Below are positions 62,247 through 64,000 of a stretch of DNA of 64,000 nt, piece by piece. The stretch comes from Octadecabacter sp. Lineage in GTDB: Bacteria > Pseudomonadota > Alphaproteobacteria > Rhodobacterales > Rhodobacteraceae. The translations under genes and the position numbers were made by a program. A model generated the notes under the pieces. It was not told where the DNA came from. It made no database searches and saw only the letters and a list, made by a program, of their open reading frames with translations. Numbering within the stretch: the first letter of the stretch is position 1; each line of letters starts with the position of its first letter. The DNA is taken from positions 167,951 through 231,950 of the forward strand of contig JAPKAD010000002.1 of assembly GCA_028825445.1 (NCBI GenBank). The letters run 5' to 3'.

Positions 62247-62989
62247 CGCACAGTGCAAACGCCAGCATCACTCAATTTGACAACTGTATTTTCGGGTATC
62301 TCAGTCCATCGACCAGCAACACCACACAGGGGCTCTGACGCTAACGCGCGCCCACCATTGTCAAGAATATCTGACGCGTAAAGCGTAGGAGCGGTCCCTG
62401 TAGACGCATAACGAAACCCATACAAAGTCTGCCCATCCGAAAAAACGCAGGTCACTTTGACAGCCCGTTCCCCTTGCCCGATTTGATCTAACGTGCACTC
62501 CATTGCTTGCGCAGGGTCCGCATCCAAACCATTTGCCAGAAGTGTGAGGAAAATCATCTCACTGTCTGTCGATCCACACCGCGCGGCGTATAGTTCATCC
62601 GTCAAGGCGGCCTCCATCCGCCGCCGAATAGCAGAGAAATGCGGCACCTGCCCGTTGTGGCAAAACGACCAACGACCATAACTGAACGGGTGACAGTTCT
62701 GGCGGCTGGTTTCACCCACAGTGCTGGCGCGGACATGAGCAAGGAACAGGCGAGACCGCACCATTCGGCACAGACTTGTCAAATTGCCATCCGACCACGC
62801 TGGCAACACATCACGATACAGCCCCGGCGTTTCGCCAATATCATACCACGCGATGCCAAACCCGTCACCGTTCACCGCCAATTTAGCCTCTGCCGCATGC
62901 TGACTTTGATCAAGCAGGGAATGTGATGGGCACACAATAATATTTTCAAGCGGAATAGTTGGGCCTGAATAGGCTGCAATTCGGCACAT
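62234..62989 (-). CDS. class II glutamine amidotransferase
   Basis: This 251-residue Ntn-type amidotransferase has Met1-Cys2 (MCRIAAYSG), so removal of Met exposes the catalytic Cys. HVRASTVGETSRQNCHPFSY (about 84-103) and WSFCHNGQVPHFS (about 106-118) match the substrate site. It resembles YafJ/EgtC-type stand-alone proteins; the acceptor is unknown. ATG 62989 comes one base after the DUF6356 stop, so translation re-initiates. Two further N-terminal residues are possible from 63004 but would hide Cys2. Confidence 0.87.
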   Translation of the reverse strand: MCRIAAYSGPTIPLENIIVCPSHSLLDQSQHAAEAKLAVNGDGFGIAWYDIGETPGLYRDVLPAWSDGNLTSLCRMVRSRLFLAHVRASTVGETSRQNCHPFSYGRWSFCHNGQVPHFSAIRRRMEAALTDELYAARCGSTDSEMIFLTLLANGLDADPAQAMECTLDQIGQGERAVKVTCVFSDGQTLYGFRYASTGTAPTLYASDILDNGGRALASEPLCGVAGRWTEIPENTVVKLSDAGVCTVRQAA

Positions 62990-62990
62990 C

Positions 62991-63227
62991 CTAGTGACGC
63001 GCATTCATACGCACGACGAGATTACGCAGAATCTGGCCAGCGGTAGTTTCACATAACGCAGGAATCAAAGCATGTATCAAAGCGGCCCCACCAGCAACGG
63101 TCAGCCAGAAAGCAAAGCTACCTGCGAACTTCATATGCTGGAAATACGTCTCATCCACGGTCGCAGGATGGGCAAGAAACCAGCGATTTATCAGGCTAGT
63201 GCGGGTCGATGTGCTAAGGTCGGACAT
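62991..63227 (-). CDS. DUF6356 family small membrane protein
   Basis: This 78-residue protein has one or two membrane helices (about 32-55) preceded by RWFLAHPATVDETYFQHMKF, the hallmark of the DUF6356 family. No function is known. A GGGAG site precedes ATG 63227. Its stop is one base from the next start, and the two genes form an operon divergent from the Lrp-type gene. Confidence 0.8.
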   Translation of the reverse strand: MSDLSTSTRTSLINRWFLAHPATVDETYFQHMKFAGSFAFWLTVAGGAALIHALIPALCETTAGQILRNLVVRMNARH

Positions 63228-63331
63228 TGGATGGCTCCCATGGGTTATTTTCTCAATTCTACGCGTTTCACACTGCAAAACCGTCCCAAATACTATGGCC
63301 AAATAAATACTTTATGGGATACCATCCCTCC

Positions 63332-63793
63332 ATGAAGCAAGAAATTGATAAAATTGATCAGCGCATCCTGAATATTTTGCAATCAGATGCTACAAAATCT
63401 ATCGACGCGATCTCGGATCAGGTTGCCCTATCGCGCAACGCTTGTTGGCGCAGGATCAAAGCGATGGAAGCCAGTGGCATTATCCGCGCAAGGGTTGCGC
63501 TTCTTGATCCGATCAAAATTGGCTGCCCCCTGACCGTACTAGTCTTGATCCGCACCGATCACCATTCGGACACGTGGCGAAAGGATTTTGCAGCCGCGAT
63601 TGCCGCCCTACCTGAAATCACGTCAGCCCAGCGTATGACGGGTGATCTGGACTATGTGCTCAAGGTGCGGTTGGCTGATGTGGCCGCCTATGATTTATTT
63701 TACAAACGCCTGACATCAAGGATTTCTGTCTCGGATATTTCCGCCAGTTTCGTTATGGAAGATATTAAAGATACTACGGCCTTGCCACTTTAG
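63332..63793 (+). CDS. Lrp/AsnC family transcriptional regulator
   Basis: This 153-residue protein has an N-terminal helix-turn-helix (IDQRILNILQSDATKSIDAI; SRNACWRRIKAMEASGIIRA) and a C-terminal RAM domain (about 65-145). ATG 63332 is preferred over ATG 63314, which adds six non-conserved residues. It is divergent from DUF6356 with 104 bp between starts. An effector and targets are not evident; local control of the neighbouring operon is plausible. Confidence 0.9.
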   Translation: MKQEIDKIDQRILNILQSDATKSIDAISDQVALSRNACWRRIKAMEASGIIRARVALLDPIKIGCPLTVLVLIRTDHHSDTWRKDFAAAIAALPEITSAQRMTGDLDYVLKVRLADVAAYDLFYKRLTSRISVSDISASFVMEDIKDTTALPL

Positions 63794-64000
63794 TTCCTGA
63801 AGGACCCAAACATGGACACCTAAATTGCCCCCCCCCACCCGAAGAGTATGAGGTCACCCTAGTTGTGCGTATTCATAAGGGCCATATCAACCCTAACAAA
63901 TGCGCTCCTAATGCCAGCTCAACCAAGTCACAAAAGACACCTAAAGCCCAGCGCTTTGAGCATAAGAACGGCCAATATTTTATATTGTTAATTTCAAGAT
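63794..64000. other. edge spacer
   Basis: About 200 bp at the window edge. It includes a run of nine C residues near 63827 and no gene I can identify; the window ends before the next gene. Confidence 0.4.

Noticed and set aside
63827..63840. C-run at the right edge as a terminator
   Set aside because: No complementary G-run or T-run follows, so no hairpin can form.
1..64000. CRISPR arrays, IS elements, prophage or defence islands
   Set aside because: No regularly spaced direct repeats, transposase, integrase or phage structural genes were found on either strand.

Overview
The window looks like a chromosomal segment of an alphaproteobacterium of the Rhodobacterales (Roseobacter group). Three lines of evidence point there. 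First, lineage-typical families are present: TrcR/DUF1013, COQ9 divergent from rpsU, the 850-residue DUF4175 protein, and the Mcl1 malyl-CoA lyase. Second, the local gene orders fit: dnaX-ybaB-recR, rpmI-rplT-pheS-pheT, ftsE-ftsX-plsC, argH/tlpA, ubiA/rsmE, pyrB-pyrC'-plsY. Third, the protein sequences are close in style to that group. The AT-rich, gene-poor spacers with decayed coding DNA would suit a sea-ice or polar relative such as Octadecabacter, but that genus is a guess. I see no transposase, CRISPR array, prophage, tRNA or 16S/23S/5S rRNA gene.

Layout. 1-5.7 kb: SRP RNA with its promoter, the GTPase RsgA, a tyrosine-phosphatase-like protein, a 1-kb spacer with two gene remnants, then dnaX-ybaB-recR. 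5.8-9.4 kb: TrcR, a quinone oxidoreductase coupled to COQ9, and divergent rpsU with a GC-rich terminator. 9.8-12.6 kb: Lrp-type regulator divergent from alanine dehydrogenase, a glutathione S-transferase remnant, ytoQ. 12.6-20 kb: gene-poor spacers flanking a pheS-orf-ASCH-pheT cluster, then rpmI-rplT. 20.3-23 kb: pyruvate kinase, an N-formylglutamate amidohydrolase-like protein and DUF1244. 23.2-27.3 kb: dat-dgcA-dgcN, which looks like a D-glutamate/D-amino-acid pathway, divergent from mcl1. 27.9-33.7 kb: accA, then ftsEX-plsC-FMN flavoprotein-orf, and a zinc-ribbon membrane protein. 33.8-44 kb: DUF4175, lysA-DUF2834-lipoprotein-argH, tlpA, an OmpA-family protein with a coiled-coil partner, ubiA and rsmE. 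44.5-52 kb: gshA, pyrB-PH-orf-pyrC'-plsY, a divergent uracil-DNA glycosylase with moaB. 52-57 kb: an RND efflux pair. 57-64 kb: a DsbD-alpha-like secreted protein, YqgE, a Sua5-type enzyme, acyl-CoA dehydrogenase plus metallo-hydrolase, glutamine amidotransferase, DUF6356 and a second Lrp regulator.

Most genes are housekeeping and are packed in short operons with ATGA or TGATG stop/start overlaps, so translational coupling is common. By contrast, several spacers are 400-1250 bp long. In them I could translate remnants of at least four recognisable genes carrying stops and frameshifts: DUF202, a GST, a hotdog thioesterase and probably a porin. There are also several unassigned reading frames. 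This points to recent gene decay rather than regulatory DNA.

The most interesting observations are as follows. The dihydroorotase-like protein beside pyrB has lost most of its metal-binding and catalytic residues (a PyrC'-type pseudoenzyme). A family-4 uracil-DNA glycosylase has altered active-site motifs. The dgcN-dgcA-dat operon faces mcl1 across a perfect inverted repeat. The ubiA and rsmE start codons are separated by only 11 bp. I found no clearly new defence or mobile system.
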